DNA of 64,000 bases from Streptomyces sp. BHT-5-2 (GCF_019774615.1 NZ_CP081496.1:558001-622000); one strand, 5' to 3'. Shown: positions 1 through 9,268, counted from the stretch's first letter. Program-made: numbers and translations. The notes: generated by a model from the letters alone, not told the origin.

Positions 1-852
1 CCAGACCTTCAGGGAGGTGGTGTCGATGACGTCGGTGTTGCCCAGTTCCGGGTATGCCGCGATGGCGGCCTGGGAGTGGCCGGGGATATCGATCTCGGGG
101 ACGACGGTGATCTGCCGCTCGGCGGCGTAGGCGACGATCTCGCGGATGTCGTCCTGGGTGTAGTGGCCGCCGTGCGGGCGCGGGTCCCAGAGCGGGGAGT
201 CGCGGTGGCCGAGCCGGGTGCGCTCGCGCCAGGCGCCGACCGCGGTCAGCCGCGGATACCGCAGGATCTCGATCCGCCAGCCCTGGTCGTCGGTGAGATG
301 GAGGTGGAGGACGTTCAGCTTGTGGGCGGCCATCAGGTCCAGGTAGCGCAGCACCCCGTCCTTGGGGAGGAAGTGCCGGGCGACGTCCAGCATCAGGCCG
401 CGCCAGCTGAAGCGGGGGGCGTCCTCGACTGTCTGCTCGGGCAGGCCCGGTGTGTGCCGCGGGTCGAGCGGGGCGCGCCGGAAGGCGGCCGGGCCGAGGA
501 GCTGACGGAGCGTCTGGGCGCCCCAGAAGACGCCGGCCGGGCCGCCGCCGGTCAGGCGCACGCCCCAGCGGGCGTCGGCGTCGAGGCGGTAGCCCTCCTC
601 GGGGAGGGCCGGGTCGAGGGCGAGCGCCAGGGTGTCCGGTGCCTCGGCGGAGCCGGGCGGCAGCGGCAGGGCGAAGGCGGCGCCGAGCGTGGCGCGCAGC
701 CAGCGGGCGGTGTCCTCGGTGCCGGGGGCGGCGGCCAGCGCGGTCTCCGCGCCGAGCCGCACGGTCCGGGGGCGGGCTCCGGCGTCGCCCGGGTCGCGGC
801 TGAGCGGGGCCGGGATCAGACCCGTGGGGGGTGCGGTCTCCAGATCTGTCAC
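1..852 (-). CDS. beta-N-acetylhexosaminidase, GH20 (5' part; gene runs off the left edge)
   Basis: Removes terminal N-acetylhexosamines from chitin-type or cell-wall oligosaccharides. The 284 residues in the window hold the N-terminal GH20b-like domain (about 1-145) and the start of the TIM barrel, with FSWRGLMLDVARHF, LHLHLTDDQGWRIEI and VVPEIDIPGHSQAA, all typical of GH20. The catalytic Asp-Glu pair should lie beyond the window edge and is not seen. GTG at 852 is chosen; an in-frame GTG at 867 is also possible and neither has a strong ribosome site. No secretion signal is obvious with either start, so the enzyme may be cytoplasmic. Family certain; substrate inferred. Confidence 0.9.
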   Translation of the reverse strand, partial: MTDLETAPPTGLIPAPLSRDPGDAGARPRTVRLGAETALAAAPGTEDTARWLRATLGAAFALPLPPGSAEAPDTLALALDPALPEEGYRLDADARWGVRLTGGGPAGVFWGAQTLRQLLGPAAFRRAPLDPRHTPGLPEQTVEDAPRFSWRGLMLDVARHFLPKDGVLRYLDLMAAHKLNVLHLHLTDDQGWRIEILRYPRLTAVGAWRERTRLGHRDSPLWDPRPHGGHYTQDDIREIVAYAAERQITVVPEIDIPGHSQAAIAAYPELGNTDVIDTTSLKVW

Positions 853-1059
853 GACGTCAGTCTTCACCGTGCCGCCGCGCGGAGAAACCCGCCCCGGGCG
901 GCCCGTGCCGACGTCCGGCCCGTCCCGGGCCGGGGCGGCACAGGCGCCGGGCACGGCGACGGGCCCGGGCCCACCAGGGACCCGGGCCCGTGCGGACCCT
1001 CGTGCGCGGGGCGGCGGGCCGGGGCGCCGCGCCTTGCAGGCGCGCGCCGCGGCCGGCGG

Positions 1060-1344
1060 TTACTTCTTCCCGCCGTCCTTGTCCTTGTCGCCGCCGGCGC
1101 CCATGGATTCGAAGATCTCCTTGCACAGCGGGCAGACCGGGTACTTCTTCGGGTCGCGGCCCGGTACCCAGACCTTCCCGCAGAGCGCCACGACGGGAGT
1201 GCCGTCGAGCGCACTCGCCATGATCTTGTCCTTCTGGACGTAGTGGGCGAAGCGCTCGTGGTCGCCGTCGCCGTGCGACACCTGCGGTGTCGGCTCTACG
1301 AGGGTCCCCGTACCTGCCCCGCGCTCGGGCTCAAGAGTGCTCAT
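1060..1344 (-). CDS. DUF3039 family protein
   Basis: Small conserved actinobacterial protein (94 aa) of unknown function. It contains HGDGDHERFAHYV, then LDGTPVVALCGKVWVP and the pair CPLC, so three cysteines that could bind a metal, and ends in a Lys/Asp-rich tail. The ATG at 1344 is preferred over the in-frame TTG at 1353 because family members begin MSTLEPE. Its start overlaps the end of the upstream MFS gene by 14 bases, so the two are probably translationally coupled. Family assignment is firm; no function is claimed. Confidence 0.85.
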   Translation of the reverse strand: MSTLEPERGAGTGTLVEPTPQVSHGDGDHERFAHYVQKDKIMASALDGTPVVALCGKVWVPGRDPKKYPVCPLCKEIFESMGAGGDKDKDGGKK

Positions 1345-2521
1345 AAGTGCCAAGGGTACTCACGCGCGGCGCGGGCCGGGAGCGTCGGCCCGCCGCCAGA
1401 TGCACCAGCAGTCCCAGGGCCGCGACGCCGGCCGCCGCCCAGGGGAGCGCCGCCGGCGGCAGGCCCGCCGCCAGGGCCAGTCCGCCGAGCGCCGAGCCGA
1501 CCGCACTGCCCAGATAGAGGGCCGAGTTGTTCAGCGCGAGGGCGACCGTGCCGCGCTGCTCGCCCGCCTGGAGCAGCCGGTGCTGCTGCGGCACCTGGAA
1601 GGCCCAGCCGGCCGCGCCCCAGGCGACCAGCGCGGCCGCCGCGCCGGGCAGCGCCACGTCCGCCAGGGTGGGCAGCAGGGCCTGGGCGGCGGCGACCACC
1701 AGCAGCACCGCGCCGGCCAGCGTCCGCACCCGCCCGGTGCGGTCCACCAGCGGCCCGGCCAGCACACTCCCCAGGACGCCGCCGGCGCCCCAGGCCCACA
1801 GATAGGGGGTGACCTCGTGGACGCCGCCGGCCGCGGCCAGCACCGGCGCGAGATAGGTGTAGAGGCCGAGGCTTGCCACCGCGGCGAGGAAGGAGACGGT
1901 GACGACGGGCGCCACGTTGCGGTCGGCGATGGCCGCCAGCCGGGCCCGCACCGGGACGGCGGGCGCCGCGGGGACCTGCGGCAGCAGCGCCGCCAGCCCG
2001 CCGAACGCGACCGCGCCCAGCCCGGTGACCAGCCAGAGCGTGGCCCGCCAGCCGGTGTGCTCGGCCAGCAGCACCCCGATCGGCACGCCCAGCACGGTGC
2101 CCGCGCTCATCCCGCCCATGACGAGCGCCAGCGCCCGGCCGCGCTGCTCGGCGGGGGCGAGCGCCGCGGCGGCCGCAGTGGACAGCGCGGAGTAGACCCC
2201 GGCTCCGGCGCCCGCGACGACCCGGGCGGCCAGCAGCGTGCCCAGCGAAGGGGCCAGCGCGGTCAGGCCGTTGCCGAGGGTGAAGACGGCCAGCGCGACC
2301 AGGATCAGCAGCCGGGGCCGCACGCCGGAGAGCAGTCCGGCGACCAGCGGCGCGGCGATCGCGTAGGCCAGGGTGAAGGCCGTCACCAGCTGGCCGGCGA
2401 GGGACACCCGGGTGCCCACGTCCGCGGCGATGACCGGTAGCAGCCCCGCCATCACATACGCGTCCAGGCCGAGGGTGAAGGCCCCCAGCGTCAGCAACCA
2501 GACCTTGCGCACCGCGCTCAT
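1331..2521 (-). CDS. MFS transporter, DHA1-type drug/sugar efflux
   Basis: 396-residue proton-driven exporter of the major facilitator superfamily. About twelve hydrophobic segments are visible, beginning LLTLGAFTLGLDAYVMAGLLP, and the loop between helices 2 and 3 is GLLSGVRPRLLIL, a degenerate motif A. It resembles AraJ/chloramphenicol-type DHA1 exporters; the substrate cannot be read from sequence. ATG 2521 lies right after AGGGGAG. It diverges from a LysR regulator at 2646, the likely controller, and its 3' end overlaps the DUF3039 start. A perfect 10-bp hairpin sits in the short leader (2540-2562). Confidence 0.85.
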   Translation of the reverse strand: MSAVRKVWLLTLGAFTLGLDAYVMAGLLPVIAADVGTRVSLAGQLVTAFTLAYAIAAPLVAGLLSGVRPRLLILVALAVFTLGNGLTALAPSLGTLLAARVVAGAGAGVYSALSTAAAAALAPAEQRGRALALVMGGMSAGTVLGVPIGVLLAEHTGWRATLWLVTGLGAVAFGGLAALLPQVPAAPAVPVRARLAAIADRNVAPVVTVSFLAAVASLGLYTYLAPVLAAAGGVHEVTPYLWAWGAGGVLGSVLAGPLVDRTGRVRTLAGAVLLVVAAAQALLPTLADVALPGAAAALVAWGAAGWAFQVPQQHRLLQAGEQRGTVALALNNSALYLGSAVGSALGGLALAAGLPPAALPWAAAGVAALGLLVHLAAGRRSRPAPRVSTLGTYEHS

Positions 2522-2539
2522 CTCCCCTGGTGGTCCGGC

Positions 2540-2562
2540 GGGCCGGGGACCTTCCCCGGCCC
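2540..2562. other. hairpin in the MFS 5' leader
   Basis: Perfect inverted repeat GGGCCGGGGA / TCCCCGGCCC with a 3-base loop, 19 bases upstream of the MFS start codon and within the MFS-LysR divergent region. It could be an mRNA leader structure or a regulator site; the sequence alone does not decide. Confidence 0.4.
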
Positions 2563-2645
2563 GGGGCGGACCGCTTGCGGGGAAACGTAGGCAGTCTCCG
2601 GATGTTCGGGGAAATGCCCGCACGGAGCACTTATGCTGGGGCGGC

Positions 2646-3614
2646 ATGAATGGTCTGCGCGGTATCGAGGACGGCGCCGGCACCGCGGCGGGTCCGGCCC
2701 ATGACGACATCGGCGAGCCCGCCCCCGGCACCGACGACCGGCTCACCGACCCGGCCCTCGACGGAGTCGAACTACGGCATCTGCGGGGCTTCCTCGCCGT
2801 GGCGGAGGAGCGCAGCTTCACCCACGCCGCGGACCGGCTGCGGATCGGCCAGCCCGCGCTGACCCGGGCCGTCCGGGCCCTGGAGACCACACTCGGCGTG
2901 CGGCTGCTGGACCGCACCACCCGCCGGGTCGCCCTCACCGACGCCGGCCGCCGCCTCTACGCCGACCTCGCGCCGCTGCTGCCCCGGCTCGCCGCCGCGC
3001 TCCGCTCCCCCACCGGGCCGGGGACGCTGCGGCTGGGCTTCACCTCGATGCTGCCGGCCGCCTGCCGCACGCTGGTCACGGAGTTCAGGGCGGCGAGCGG
3101 CGCCGAGGTCCGGCTCGTCCGCCGGGACACCCCACTGGCCGGGCTGGAGACCGGGGATTCGGACGTCGTCGTGCTCCGCGGCGAAGTGCCGCGGGACGCC
3201 GGGCTGCGCACCGCGCTGCTGTTCCGGGAGCCACGGGTGGCCGCCGTGCCGCGGGCCGCCGCCCCGGGGAGCCTAGCCCGTCGGCGGGTGCTGGACTGGG
3301 CCGAGCTGGCCGAGCTGCCGCTGGTGGTCAACACCGTCACCGGCACCACCCGGCCCGAGCTGTGGCCGGCCGGGCGGCGCCCCCGCCTCGCCTGCACCGC
3401 GGACAACTTCGACGAGTGGCTGGAGGCCGTCGCGGCCGGGCACGGGATCGGGGTGGCCCCGGAGGGGGTGGCCGAACGGCACCCGCACCCCGGCATCCGC
3501 TACGTCCGGCTGAAGAACGCGCCGCCGGTGCCCGTGCGGCTCGCCCTGCCGGCCCGGGACGCCCACCCGCTGGCCGAGCGCTTCCTCGCCCTGGGTGGAG
3601 CGCGCCGGCACTGA
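2646..3614 (+). CDS. LysR-family transcriptional regulator
   Basis: 322-residue LTTR. The winged helix-turn-helix lies at about 40-100 (ELRHLRGFLAVAEERSFTHAA ... LTRAVRALETTLGVRLLDR), followed by a two-lobed effector domain. There is an unusual acidic/Ala-rich 38-residue N-terminal extension before the HTH; an internal start cannot be excluded because no strong ribosome site precedes ATG 2646. It diverges from the MFS gene with 124 bases between the starts, the classic LTTR arrangement, so it probably controls that exporter and itself. No clear terminator follows in the 204-base gap to 3818. Confidence 0.87.
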   Translation: MNGLRGIEDGAGTAAGPAHDDIGEPAPGTDDRLTDPALDGVELRHLRGFLAVAEERSFTHAADRLRIGQPALTRAVRALETTLGVRLLDRTTRRVALTDAGRRLYADLAPLLPRLAAALRSPTGPGTLRLGFTSMLPAACRTLVTEFRAASGAEVRLVRRDTPLAGLETGDSDVVVLRGEVPRDAGLRTALLFREPRVAAVPRAAAPGSLARRRVLDWAELAELPLVVNTVTGTTRPELWPAGRRPRLACTADNFDEWLEAVAAGHGIGVAPEGVAERHPHPGIRYVRLKNAPPVPVRLALPARDAHPLAERFLALGGARRH

Positions 3615-3818
3615 CGGCCACGCTGCCGGCCACCGGGACCGGCCGCCGTCGTCGCCCCTGGGCCCGGCCGAACGCAGCGCGGCGACCGGCCGGCGCCGGG
3701 CGTTGCCGCCGAACCCCCGCCGGTCACGCCGTTCACCCGGAGGCGGCCCCGCGGCGTCCGGTATGCGCGACGTCGACGCGAAGAGCCGCGAGGCGGGCGG
3801 GAGTTCGGCGGCACGGGC

Positions 3819-4502
3819 CTACGAGGCCACCGCCGGCACCGCACCCCGCTCCCCCGCCGTCAGTCCCAGCTCCGCGGCGAACGCCAGCGCGGCCTCCGGG
3901 CTGACGTCGTACCAGCAGTCCGGGCCGCAGACCGCGTCCAGCAGCGCGGCGACGTCCGCCGCCCGGACCGTGCGGGCCGCGGCGGCCCCGATGAACGCGC
4001 GGACCGTCTCCGCGGGGTGCACATCGGTCTCGGTGAGGGCCACCAGATGCTCGGTGATCTCCTGCACCGCCGCGTCACCGGGCGCCGCCCAGCCCATCGC
4101 CGTCTCCAGGCCGTCGTCCGGCATCGCCGCGGGATACGGGGCACGGGCCCAGGCGCCGTCCTCGTACCAGTAGGCGAAGCCGAGGAGGTTGCCCCGGGCG
4201 TCGTCCCGCAGCTGCTCCCAGGGCAGCCATGCGGGGCCGCCGGCCAGGAAGTCGATCTGCCGGTCGCCGCTGTGGGTGTAGCTGCCGTCGGAGTCCTGGC
4301 CGCAGAGCAGGGCGCGGCCGTCGTCGTAGAGCCCGAGCCGCCACCAGTACGAGCCGCCGCAGTTCCAGCAGGCCAGGCCGTCCGGGCCGAAGGAGTACTC
4401 GTCGCCGTCGCTCATGGCCGCGGCCGCCACCGCCAGTGTCGCGGCCCGCGCCCACACCTGCTCCGGATGGTCCAGGTCCCCGGGCACGCTCGGCCTGTGC
4501 AT
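3819..4502 (-). CDS. hypothetical protein (conserved-looking, Trp/Gly-rich N-terminal half)
   Basis: 227 residues, function not recognised. The N-terminal half has MSDGDEYSFGPDG, CWNCGGSYWWRLGLYDDGRALLCGQDSDGS and many aromatic residues; the C-terminal half looks alpha-helical and Ala-rich (HLVALTETDVHPAETVRAFI). A CxxC pair plus two further cysteines (LLCGQ, VCGPDC) could bind metal. No signal peptide or membrane segment. ATG 4502 is preferred because GGGGGAGAG precedes it at good spacing; an earlier in-frame start at 4592 lacks this. Codon bias is normal for the region, so it is a real gene. Confidence 0.75.
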   Translation of the reverse strand: MHRPSVPGDLDHPEQVWARAATLAVAAAAMSDGDEYSFGPDGLACWNCGGSYWWRLGLYDDGRALLCGQDSDGSYTHSGDRQIDFLAGGPAWLPWEQLRDDARGNLLGFAYWYEDGAWARAPYPAAMPDDGLETAMGWAAPGDAAVQEITEHLVALTETDVHPAETVRAFIGAAAARTVRAADVAALLDAVCGPDCWYDVSPEAALAFAAELGLTAGERGAVPAVAS

Positions 4503-4724
4503 GGTGCTCTCCCCCGTCCGTTCGGCGCGGTCGCGCCCGTGCGACCGCGCAACGTTCCTGGCACTGCGAACGATAGCGACGGGGTCCGACAACGCCCCAT
4601 GGCGAAGCCGTCACAAAGTGCCCGGCACGCGCCCTGGCGCACCACCCGGCGCGCGGGTCCCGTCGCCCGCGGTACGGCGGCGCCCGGCACGGCCCGGCAG
4701 CCCGGCCCGACGGCAGCCGGCGGT

Positions 4725-4775
4725 CCGGTTCAGCAGTTCGGTTCGGCGGTTCGGTTCAGCGGTTCAGTTCAGCGA
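4725..4775. repeat. short GGTTCRGC tandem repeat
   Basis: About six degenerate copies of an 8-base unit (GGTTCAGC / GGTTCGGC), ending inside the last codons of yqgE. Probably slippage-derived. Confidence 0.5.
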
Positions 4776-5438
4776 CGGGTCGTCGGGATAGGTCGCCACC
4801 ATGGCCAGCTCGTTGCGCTGCCGCCGCAGCACCGCGCGCCACAGCTGCTCCGGATCGGGCGAGGAGACGTCACCCGGCTCGGACTCGACGACGTACCAGG
4901 CCCCGTCCACCAGCTCGTCCTCCAGCTGGCCGGGGCCCCAGCCGGCGTACCCGGCGAAGATCCGCAGGCTGCCGAGGACCGCGGCGAGCAGCTCCGGCGG
5001 GGCTTCCAGGTCCACCAGGCCGATCGCGCCGTGCACCCGGCGCCAGCCCAGCGGCTCGTCGCCGGGCCCGGCGCCGTCGGCCGGGTCCGCGACCGGCGCA
5101 CCCGCCGTCCCGCCTACCGCGCCGCCGGCGTGGCTCGCACTGCCCGCGGAGGGGGCGCTCTCGCCGGGCGTCCCGCCGCCGGGCACCACGGCCACCCCGA
5201 GCGCCGAGTCCAGCGAGACCGGGCCGCCCTGGAAGACCACCCCGGGCTCCCCGGTCAGCTCGGCCCAGGGGGCGAGGATGTCGGCGACGCCGACCGGGGT
5301 GGGGCGGTTGAGGATCACGCCGAGGGACCCCTCCTCGTCGTGGTCGAGGAGGAGCACCACCGCCCGGTCGAAATTCGGGTCGGCGAGCGCGGGAGTGGCG
5401 ACGAGCAGCCGCCCTGTGAGCGAGGACACCTCGGTCAT
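4764..5438 (-). CDS. YqgE/AlgH family protein (DUF179)
   Basis: 224-residue member of the YqgE/AlgH family, a widespread cytoplasmic protein of unclear function. Family hallmarks: LTGRLLVATPAL near the N-terminus, RAVVLLLDHDEEGSLGVILNRPT, VFQGGPV, and a C-terminal IFAGYAGWGPGQLEDEL. Residues about 87-127 are a Gly/Ala/Pro-rich insert that interrupts the normal fold, making it longer than the usual ~185 residues. ATG 5438 is where the family homology begins. It diverges from murA. Confidence 0.9.
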   Translation of the reverse strand: MTEVSSLTGRLLVATPALADPNFDRAVVLLLDHDEEGSLGVILNRPTPVGVADILAPWAELTGEPGVVFQGGPVSLDSALGVAVVPGGGTPGESAPSAGSASHAGGAVGGTAGAPVADPADGAGPGDEPLGWRRVHGAIGLVDLEAPPELLAAVLGSLRIFAGYAGWGPGQLEDELVDGAWYVVESEPGDVSSPDPEQLWRAVLRRQRNELAMVATYPDDPSLN

Positions 5439-5732
5439 GGCCACATGATCCCGCACTTCCGTCCCGAAGGGGGAGTCAACGCCCGGACCCGCCGGGAGAA
5501 CAGGGCGGGCGTACGGCGGCAGGCCCCGGCGCACACGTCCGGCACCGAATGACGCATTCGCGACATTCTTCGCATTCACCGCGAAAGGCGATGACGAATC
5601 ACAGGCGGCCCGTAGCGGAGCGTGTTGTGACAAAGCCATTACATGGCCGGACCCGGTCCATCGCCACGGGCACCCCCTCGGCCGCCCTTACCATTTCTCG
5701 TGGCCCAGACCGACTCCAGGAACGCGAGATCC

Positions 5733-7079
5733 ATGACCGTCTCCACTGACGACGTACTGATTGTCCACGGCGGCACCCCGCTGGAGGGCGAGATCCGGGT
5801 TCGCGGTGCGAAGAACCTTGTACCCAAGGCCATGGTCGCCGCCCTCCTGGGAAGTGGTCCGAGCCGACTGCGCAACGTCCCCGACATCCGGGACGTCCGC
5901 GTGGTGCGCGGGCTGCTCCAGCTGCACGGCGTCACGGTGCGCCCGGGCGACGAGTCCGGCGAGCTGGTCCTCGACCCCTCGCACGTGGAGAGCGCCAACG
6001 TCGCGGACATCGACGCGCACGCCGGCTCCTCGCGGATCCCGATCCTGTTCTGCGGTCCGCTGCTGCACCGGCTGGGCCACGCCTTCATCCCGGGCCTGGG
6101 CGGCTGCGACATCGGCGGCCGGCCGGTCGACTTCCACTTCGACGTGCTGCGGCAGTTCGGCGCGAAGATCGAGAAGCGCGCCGACGGGCAGTACCTGGAG
6201 GCCCCGCAGCGGCTGCGCGGCTGCAAGATCCGGCTGCCGTACCCGTCGGTCGGCTCGACCGAGCAGGTGCTGCTGACGGCCGTCCTGGCCGAGGGCGTCA
6301 CCGAGCTGTCGAACGCCGCCGTGGAGCCGGAGATCGAGGACCTGATCTGCGTCCTGCAGAAGATGGGCGCGATCATCTCCATGGACACCGACCGGACGAT
6401 CCGGATCACCGGTGTCGACAAGCTCGACGGCTACACCCACCGGGCCCTCCCGGACCGCCTGGAGGCCGCCTCCTGGGCGTCCGCGGCGCTGGCCACCGAG
6501 GGCAACATCTACGTCCGGGGCGCCCAGCAGCGCTCCATGATGACCTTCCTCAACACCTTCCGTAAGGTCGGCGGCGCCTTCGAGATCGACGACGAGGGCA
6601 TCCGCTTCTGGCACCCGGGCGGCTCGCTCGACGCCATCGCCCTGGAGACCGACGTCCACCCCGGTTTCCAGACCGACTGGCAGCAGCCCCTGGTGGTCGC
6701 GCTGACCCAGGCGTCGGGCCTGTCGATCGTCCACGAGACGGTCTACGAGTCCCGGCTCGGCTTCACCGAAGCGCTCAACCAGATGGGCGCCCACATCCAG
6801 CTCTACCGCGAGTGCCTGGGCGGCTCCGCCTGCCGCTTCGGCCAGCGCAACTTCCTGCACTCCGCGGTCGTCTCCGGGCCCACCCGGCTCCAGGGCGCCG
6901 ACCTGGTCATCCCCGACCTGCGCGGCGGCTTCTCGTACCTGATCGCGGCGCTGGCGGCGCAGGGCACCTCCCGGGTGCACGGCATCGACCTGATCAACCG
7001 CGGCTACGAGAACTTCATGGAGAAGCTCGTCGAGCTGGGCGCCAAGGTGGAGCTGCCGAACGGCAACCCGAGGGGCTGA
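5733..7079 (+). CDS. murA: UDP-N-acetylglucosamine 1-carboxyvinyltransferase MurA
   Basis: Transfers enolpyruvate from PEP to UDP-GlcNAc, the first committed step of peptidoglycan synthesis, in the cytoplasm. 448 residues, normal length; inside-out alpha/beta barrel motifs include RGAKNLVPKAMVAALL, SRLRNVPDI and DLRGGFSYLIAALAAQG. The loop cysteine is present at residue 125 (GGCDIGGRPVDFH), so it is the Cys type, which fosfomycin can attack, not the Asp type. RGAKNLVPK differs slightly from the common GAKNSALK. ATG 5733 follows AGGAACGCGAG. It converges with hup, sharing a 15-bp-stem terminator. Confidence 0.95.
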   Translation: MTVSTDDVLIVHGGTPLEGEIRVRGAKNLVPKAMVAALLGSGPSRLRNVPDIRDVRVVRGLLQLHGVTVRPGDESGELVLDPSHVESANVADIDAHAGSSRIPILFCGPLLHRLGHAFIPGLGGCDIGGRPVDFHFDVLRQFGAKIEKRADGQYLEAPQRLRGCKIRLPYPSVGSTEQVLLTAVLAEGVTELSNAAVEPEIEDLICVLQKMGAIISMDTDRTIRITGVDKLDGYTHRALPDRLEAASWASAALATEGNIYVRGAQQRSMMTFLNTFRKVGGAFEIDDEGIRFWHPGGSLDAIALETDVHPGFQTDWQQPLVVALTQASGLSIVHETVYESRLGFTEALNQMGAHIQLYRECLGGSACRFGQRNFLHSAVVSGPTRLQGADLVIPDLRGGFSYLIAALAAQGTSRVHGIDLINRGYENFMEKLVELGAKVELPNGNPRG

Positions 7080-7253
7080 CCCCCCGCCCCCGCGCATCAG
7101 GAGGCGCCGCGCGCCGGTCGCACCGCGACCACCGCGCGGCGCCTTCGCGCTTCCCGGCCCCGCGTCCCCGTCCCCGGTCACTCCCCGACCCTCCGCGACA
7201 CCTGCGGATGCCCCGCCGAGGGCCCTGAGCGGCGCGTACGCGGGCATACGCAA

Positions 7254-7284
7254 GGCGGCCACCCTTCCGGGAAGGGTGGCCGCC
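7254..7284. terminator. bidirectional terminator, murA / hup
   Basis: Perfect 15-bp stem (GGCGGCCACCCTTCC and its complement) with a one-base centre, lying between the convergent murA and HU genes. Confidence 0.8.
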
Positions 7285-7305
7285 CGACATGCCGTGGGAA
7301 GGGCC

Positions 7306-7587
7306 TTACTTGCCCTTGGCGGCTTCCTTGAGCTTCGAGCCCGCGGAGACCTTCACGCTGTAGCCGGCCGCGATCTGGATCGGCTCACCCGTCTGCGGGT
7401 TGCGCGCGGTGCGAGCGGCACGGTGGGTGCGCTCGAAGGTCAGGAAGCCGGGGATGGTGACCTTCTCGTCGCCCTTGGCGACGACCTCGCCGACGGTCTC
7501 GGCGAGCGCGGCCAGAACGGCGTCGGCGTCCTTGCGGGTCACCTCGGCCCGGTCGGCCAGAGCGGCCACCAGCTCACTGCGGTTCAT
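7306..7587 (-). CDS. hup: HU-family DNA-binding protein (short, HupA type)
   Basis: 93-residue nucleoid-associated protein that bends and compacts DNA as a dimer. It shows the full HU fold: MNRSELVAALADRA helix, the VTIPGFLTFERTHRAARTARNP segment carrying the DNA-binding arm with the conserved Arg-Asn-Pro, and a C-terminal helix ending in Lys. It lacks the long Lys/Ala-rich tail of HupS-type proteins. ATG 7587 has GGGAG upstream. Monocistronic, convergent with murA. Confidence 0.95.
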   Translation of the reverse strand: MNRSELVAALADRAEVTRKDADAVLAALAETVGEVVAKGDEKVTIPGFLTFERTHRAARTARNPQTGEPIQIAAGYSVKVSAGSKLKEAAKGK

Positions 7588-7786
7588 GTATGTACTCCCG
7601 TGTTCTTCTTGCCAATGCGGCGTGCCACGCGGCCCAGCCGCATGTTTGGGCTCAGCGAAGCCGATGCTGCCAGGGCCCTCGGACAGTCTCCGGACCCGGG
7701 TCTGCTTGCCAGACCCTCGCGCCCGAATACGCATCCTGCCCCCACCTGCGGCGGTAAAGCCAATCCGGCACCCTGGAGGGTCACCC

Positions 7787-7803
7787 GCCACCCTATGGGT
7801 GGC
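7787..7803. terminator. hairpin downstream of malic enzyme
   Basis: GCCACCC-TAT-GGGTGGC, 7-bp stem, 32 bases after the malic enzyme stop on the minus strand. Confidence 0.55.
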
Positions 7804-7834
7804 CTGCTGGGGGCACGTCCTGCGACGCGCCGTC

Positions 7835-9268
7835 TCAGACCCCCGTGGCGGCCGTCACAGCCTCGCCCGCGGACTTCGCCGCGTCCCGCACCGCGCCGGC
7901 CACCGCGCCCGCGACCTTCTCGTTGAAGACGCTGGGGATGATGTAGTTCGCGTTGAGCTCGTCGTCCAGGACGACGTCGGCGAGTGCGCGGGCCGCGGCC
8001 AGCATCATCTCGGTGTTCACCGTACGCGAGGCGGCGTCGAGCAGGCCGCGGAAGACGCCGGGGAACACCAGGACGTTGTTGATCTGGTTGGGGAAGTCGG
8101 AGCGGCCGGTGGCGACGACGGCGGCGGTCTGCCGGGCGAGGGCCGGGTCGACCTCCGGGTCCGGGTTGGCCAGCGCGAAGACGATCGCGCCGTCGGCCAT
8201 CCGGGCCACGTCGTCGCCGTCGAGGACGTTGGGGGCGGAGACGCCGATGAAGACGTCGGCGCCGTCCACGGCCTCCTTGAGGGTGCCGGTGACGCCCTCG
8301 GGGTTGGTGTTGTCGGCGATCCAGCGCAGCGCCGAGTCGGGGTCGGCGTCGACCAGGTCGGCGCGGGCGGCGTGCACCACGCCGTGGATGTCGGCGACCA
8401 CCGCGTGCCGGACGCCGGCGGCCAGCAGCAGCTTGAGGATGGCGGTGCCGGCGGCGCCGGCGCCGGACATCACGACCCGGACGTCCTCGATCTTCTTGCC
8501 GACGACGCGCAGCGCGTTGGTGAGCGCGGCGAGCACCACGATGGCGGTGCCGTGCTGGTCGTCGTGGAAGACCGGGATGTCCAGGGCCTCGCGCAGCCGG
8601 GCCTCGATCTCGAAGCAGCGGGGCGCGGAGATGTCCTCCAGGTTGATGCCCGCGAAGCCGGGGGCGATGGCCTTGACGATCTCGACGATCGCGTCGGTGT
8701 CCTGGGTGTCCAGGCAGAGCGGCCAGGCGTCGATGCCGGCGAAGCGCTTGAAGAGGGCCGCCTTGCCCTCCATGACGGGCAGGGCGGCCTTGGGGCCGAT
8801 GTTGCCGAGGCCGAGGACGGCGGAGCCGTCGGTGACCACCGCGACGCTGTTGCGCTTGATGGTGAGCCGGCGGGCGTCCTCGGGGTTGTCGGCGATGGCC
8901 TGGCAGACCCGGGCGACGCCGGGGGTGTAGACCATGGACAGGTCGTCGCGGTTCCGGATCGGGTGCTTGGACGACATCTCGATCTTGCCGCCGAGGTGCA
9001 TCAGGAAGGTCCGGTCGGAGACCTTGCCGAGCGAGACGCCCTCGATGCCGCGCAGCTTGGAGACGATCTCCTGGGCGTGCGCGGTGGAGGTGGCGGCGAT
9101 CGTGACGTCGATCCGGAGTTTCTCGTGGCCGGACGCGGTCACGTCGAGGCCGGTGACCGACCCGCCGGAGGACTCCACGGCCGTGGTGAGCTGGCTGACG
9201 GCGGTGCCGCTCGCGGGCACCTCCAGTCGCACCGTCATCGAATACGAGACGCTAGGCGCCGTTGCCAT
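7835..9268 (-). CDS. NAD-dependent malic enzyme (malate to pyruvate)
   Basis: Oxidatively decarboxylates malate to pyruvate and CO2. 477 residues: an N-terminal ACT-like domain (about 1-85, VSYSMTVRLEVP...), then the malic enzyme core with MVYTPGVARVCQ, VAVVTDGSAVLGLGNIGP, FAGINLEDISAPRCFEIE and FHDDQHGTAIVVLAAL (metal/catalytic segments), and a Rossmann domain with MSGAGAAGTAILKLL. This layout matches what I recall as the NAD-preferring Streptomyces malic enzyme; cofactor preference is inferred. ATG 9268 follows AGAGGAAG. It follows the candidate small RNA. Confidence 0.93.
   Translation of the reverse strand: MATAPSVSYSMTVRLEVPASGTAVSQLTTAVESSGGSVTGLDVTASGHEKLRIDVTIAATSTAHAQEIVSKLRGIEGVSLGKVSDRTFLMHLGGKIEMSSKHPIRNRDDLSMVYTPGVARVCQAIADNPEDARRLTIKRNSVAVVTDGSAVLGLGNIGPKAALPVMEGKAALFKRFAGIDAWPLCLDTQDTDAIVEIVKAIAPGFAGINLEDISAPRCFEIEARLREALDIPVFHDDQHGTAIVVLAALTNALRVVGKKIEDVRVVMSGAGAAGTAILKLLLAAGVRHAVVADIHGVVHAARADLVDADPDSALRWIADNTNPEGVTGTLKEAVDGADVFIGVSAPNVLDGDDVARMADGAIVFALANPDPEVDPALARQTAAVVATGRSDFPNQINNVLVFPGVFRGLLDAASRTVNTEMMLAAARALADVVLDDELNANYIIPSVFNEKVAGAVAGAVRDAAKSAGEAVTAATGV

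Noticed and set aside
76..1812. Long open frames on the strand opposite the hexosaminidase, MFS and other genes (hundreds of codons)
   Set aside because: They are shadows of high-GC genes: no ribosome sites, Arg/Ala/Gly-rich nonsense, and real genes with clear families on the other strand.
5733..7079. Fosfomycin-resistant (Asp-type) MurA
   Set aside because: The loop residue is Cys125, the common fosfomycin-sensitive type.
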